Shown: positions 62,260-64,000 of the stretch, piece by piece | Numbering within the stretch: the first letter of the stretch is position 1 | Layout: every line of letters starts with the position of its first letter | Origin: Lysobacteraceae bacterium | GTDB lineage: Bacteria > Pseudomonadota > Gammaproteobacteria > Xanthomonadales > Rhodanobacteraceae | Direction of reading: 5' to 3' | DNA: 64,000 bases | NCBI GenBank assembly: GCA_004143945.1 | Contig: SEHB01000001.1 | Location: forward strand, 124,001 to 188,000 | Notes under the pieces: model-generated | The model's input: only the letters and a program-made list of their open reading frames with translations | Database searches by the model: none | Told to the model about the DNA's origin: nothing | Translations under genes and position numbers: made by a program

Positions 62260-64000
62260 ATGAACGAAGCGGAGACCCGGGCCGAGTACATCGATCCCGC
62301 GCTGAAGGCCGCGGGCTGGGGCGTGGCCGAAGGCAGCCAGGTGCGCCGCGAGTTCCGCATCACGCAGGGACGGCTGCAAGGCCACGGCCAGCGGGCGAGG
62401 CCCGAGATCGCCGACTACGTGCTGGTCCATCGCAACATCAGGCTGGCGGTGGTCGAGGCCAAGGCCTGGGGCGTGCCCTGCGGCGAGGGCGTGATGCAGG
62501 CCAAGGCGTATGCGGCAAAGCTGGATGTGCGCTTCAGCTACGCCTGCAACGGGCAGGCGATCTACGGCATCGACATGGCCTCCGGAGCGGAAGGCGATGT
62601 CGCCGCATTTCCCGGGCCGGACGAGCTGTGGGCGCGAACCTTCGCCAAGGCGAACGCCTGGCGCGACCGCTTCGCCGCCATTCCGTTCGAGGACAAGGGC
62701 GGCACCTGGCAGGGCCGCTACTACCAGGATATCGCGATCCAGCGCGTGCTGGACGCCATTGCCGACGGGCGCGATCGCATCCTGCTGACCCTGGCGACCG
62801 GCACCGGCAAGACCTTCATCGCGTTCCAGCTGGCGTGGAAGCTGTTCCAGAGCAAGTGGAACCTCAATGACTGGAAGCGCGAAGGTGAGCCGGCACGGCG
62901 GCCGCGCATCCTATTCCTCGCCGACCGCAACATTCTGGCCGACCAAGCCTACAACGCGTTCTCCGCCTTCGACGACGATGCGCTGGTGCGGATCGCGCCC
63001 GACCAGATCCGGAAGAAGGGGCGGGTGCCGAAGAACGGCAGCGTGTTCTTCACCATCTTCCAGACCTTCATGAGCGGGCCGCCGAAGGATGGCGAGCCGT
63101 CGCCGTACTTCGGCGAATACCCGCCCGACTTCTTCGACTTCATCGTCATCGACGAATGCCATCGCGGCGGGGCGAAGGACGAGAGCAACTGGCGGGCGAT
63201 CATGGAGTATTTCAAGCCGGCGGTGCAGCTCGGCTTGACCGCCACGCCGCTGCGCAGGAGCAACGCCGATACGTACGCGTACTTCGGCGAGCCGGTGTAC
63301 ACCTATTCGTTGAAGGAAGGCATCAACGACGGCTTCCTGACGCCATTCCGGGTCAAGCAGTTCGCCACCACCCTCGACGACTATACGTACACGCCGGACG
63401 ATGCGGTCGTGGAAGGCGAGGTCGTGGCGGGAAAGCGCTACGTGGAAAGCGAGTTCAACCGCATCATCGTGATCGCGGAGCGCGAGGCGTTTCGCGTGCG
63501 CGAATGGATGAAGCGGGTCGATCCGCGCGAGAAAACCCTCGTGTTCTGCGCCACGCAAGAACACGCGGCGATGGTGCGCGACCTGATCAACCAGAACAAG
63601 GCCAATCCGGATCCGTTGTACTGCGTCCGCGTTACGGCCAACGACGGCGCGAAGGGCGAGGAATACCTGCGCGACTTCCAGGACAACGAGAAGACGATCC
63701 CGACCATCCTCACCACGTCGCAGAAGCTTTCCACCGGCGTGGACGCGCGCAATGTGCGCAATATTGTGCTGATGCGGCCAGTCAATTCGATGATCGAGTT
63801 CAAGCAGATCGTCGGCCGCGGCACGCGCCTGTACGAGGGCAAGGACTACTTCACGATCCTCGACTTCGTGAAGGCCTACCTGCACTTCAGCGATCCGGAA
63901 TGGGACGGTGAGCCGGTCGAACCGGACGCGTCGCGCCCACCGCGGCAACCGGGCGAGGGCGCGACTACGGCCGGCCCGGGAGAAGGCGGCGATCCGCCGC
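62260..64000 (+). CDS. hsdR: Type I restriction enzyme endonuclease/translocase subunit, partial (3' end beyond window)
   Basis: HsdR is the ATP-dependent translocase and nuclease. The start MNEAETRAEYIDPALKAAGW is the typical HsdR N-terminus and is preceded by GGGGG at 62251-62255. The nuclease motif is PEIADYVLVHRNIRLAVVEAKAW. Motor motifs are Walker A ATGTGKT (about 180-186), the DECH box VIDECHRGG, GLTATPLRR and the late motif IVGRGTRLYEG. The open frame runs off the right edge, so about 580 residues are visible. An in-frame start at 61984 would add the Fic-like fragment; initiation at 62260 seems more likely, but fusion cannot be excluded. Confidence 0.92.
   Translation, partial: MNEAETRAEYIDPALKAAGWGVAEGSQVRREFRITQGRLQGHGQRARPEIADYVLVHRNIRLAVVEAKAWGVPCGEGVMQAKAYAAKLDVRFSYACNGQAIYGIDMASGAEGDVAAFPGPDELWARTFAKANAWRDRFAAIPFEDKGGTWQGRYYQDIAIQRVLDAIADGRDRILLTLATGTGKTFIAFQLAWKLFQSKWNLNDWKREGEPARRPRILFLADRNILADQAYNAFSAFDDDALVRIAPDQIRKKGRVPKNGSVFFTIFQTFMSGPPKDGEPSPYFGEYPPDFFDFIVIDECHRGGAKDESNWRAIMEYFKPAVQLGLTATPLRRSNADTYAYFGEPVYTYSLKEGINDGFLTPFRVKQFATTLDDYTYTPDDAVVEGEVVAGKRYVESEFNRIIVIAEREAFRVREWMKRVDPREKTLVFCATQEHAAMVRDLINQNKANPDPLYCVRVTANDGAKGEEYLRDFQDNEKTIPTILTTSQKLSTGVDARNVRNIVLMRPVNSMIEFKQIVGRGTRLYEGKDYFTILDFVKAYLHFSDPEWDGEPVEPDASRPPRQPGEGATTAGPGEGGDPP

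Overview
The window is G+C-rich, gene-dense chromosomal DNA from a gammaproteobacterium. Gene content and order point to the Xanthomonadales (Lysobacteraceae/Rhodanobacteraceae): the mltD-gloB-yafS-rnhA-dnaQ neighbourhood, fabAB, a KdkA-type Kdo kinase next to a heptosyltransferase, dnaX-ybaB-recR preceded by the 4.5S RNA, and many GGGCTGAAGCCCCTCCCACA-type intergenic repeats. The taxon is an inference; no rRNA gene is present.

Layout. 0-6 kb: hisS, an unusually long histidine ammonia-lyase, fabI. 4.3-8.9 kb: mltD and gloB diverge from a yafS-like methyltransferase, rnhA and dnaQ. 8.9-16.3 kb: a PP2C phosphatase, then a copper nitrite reductase operon (nirK-cytochrome fusion, nirV, SCO), an MgtC/SapB-type membrane protein, SirB2 and NnrS. 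16.5-21.6 kb: an accessory stretch of small genes. It includes two genes bounded by integron attC-like sites (no integrase in the window), a SRPBCC protein, a flavodoxin-fold reductase and an arylamine N-acetyltransferase. 21.6-25.3 kb: an exported amidohydrolase and fabAB. 25.4-34.6 kb: a second respiratory block with a His-rich exported protein, a cysteine-synthase-like/PLP-decarboxylase pair, quinol-dependent NO reductase, an FNR-type regulator and hemN. 34.7-46.4 kb: phosphotransacetylase, a subclass B3 metallo-beta-lactamase, six tandem 108-bp repeats, a KefB-type antiporter, KatE catalase-hemerythrin-thioredoxin-reductase-like genes, an AraC regulator and a cytochrome-PQQ sugar dehydrogenase. 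46.5-56.3 kb: tRNA-Ala(CGC), rnd, an FGE-like protein, tRNA-Ser(CGA), LPS core genes, the moaACDE operon and tRNA-Ser(GGA). 56.3-64 kb: ffs, dnaX, ybaB, recR, then a type I restriction-modification locus running off the right edge.

The main unifying signal is a set of six FNR-type sites (TTGAY-N4-RTCAN) upstream of nirK, nnrS, the His-rich exported protein, the PLP decarboxylase, norZ and hemN. The window also encodes an FNR-like protein with four candidate iron-sulfur cysteines and an E-x-x-S-R recognition helix. This suggests one oxygen- or NO-responsive regulon that handles nitrite and nitric oxide and includes two operons of unknown function.

Other points of interest are the attC-bounded cassettes, a Fic-like fragment in frame with hsdR, a tRNA-Ser whose 3' half pairs with its own downstream terminator region in a 33-bp stem, and several families of dispersed palindromic repeats.
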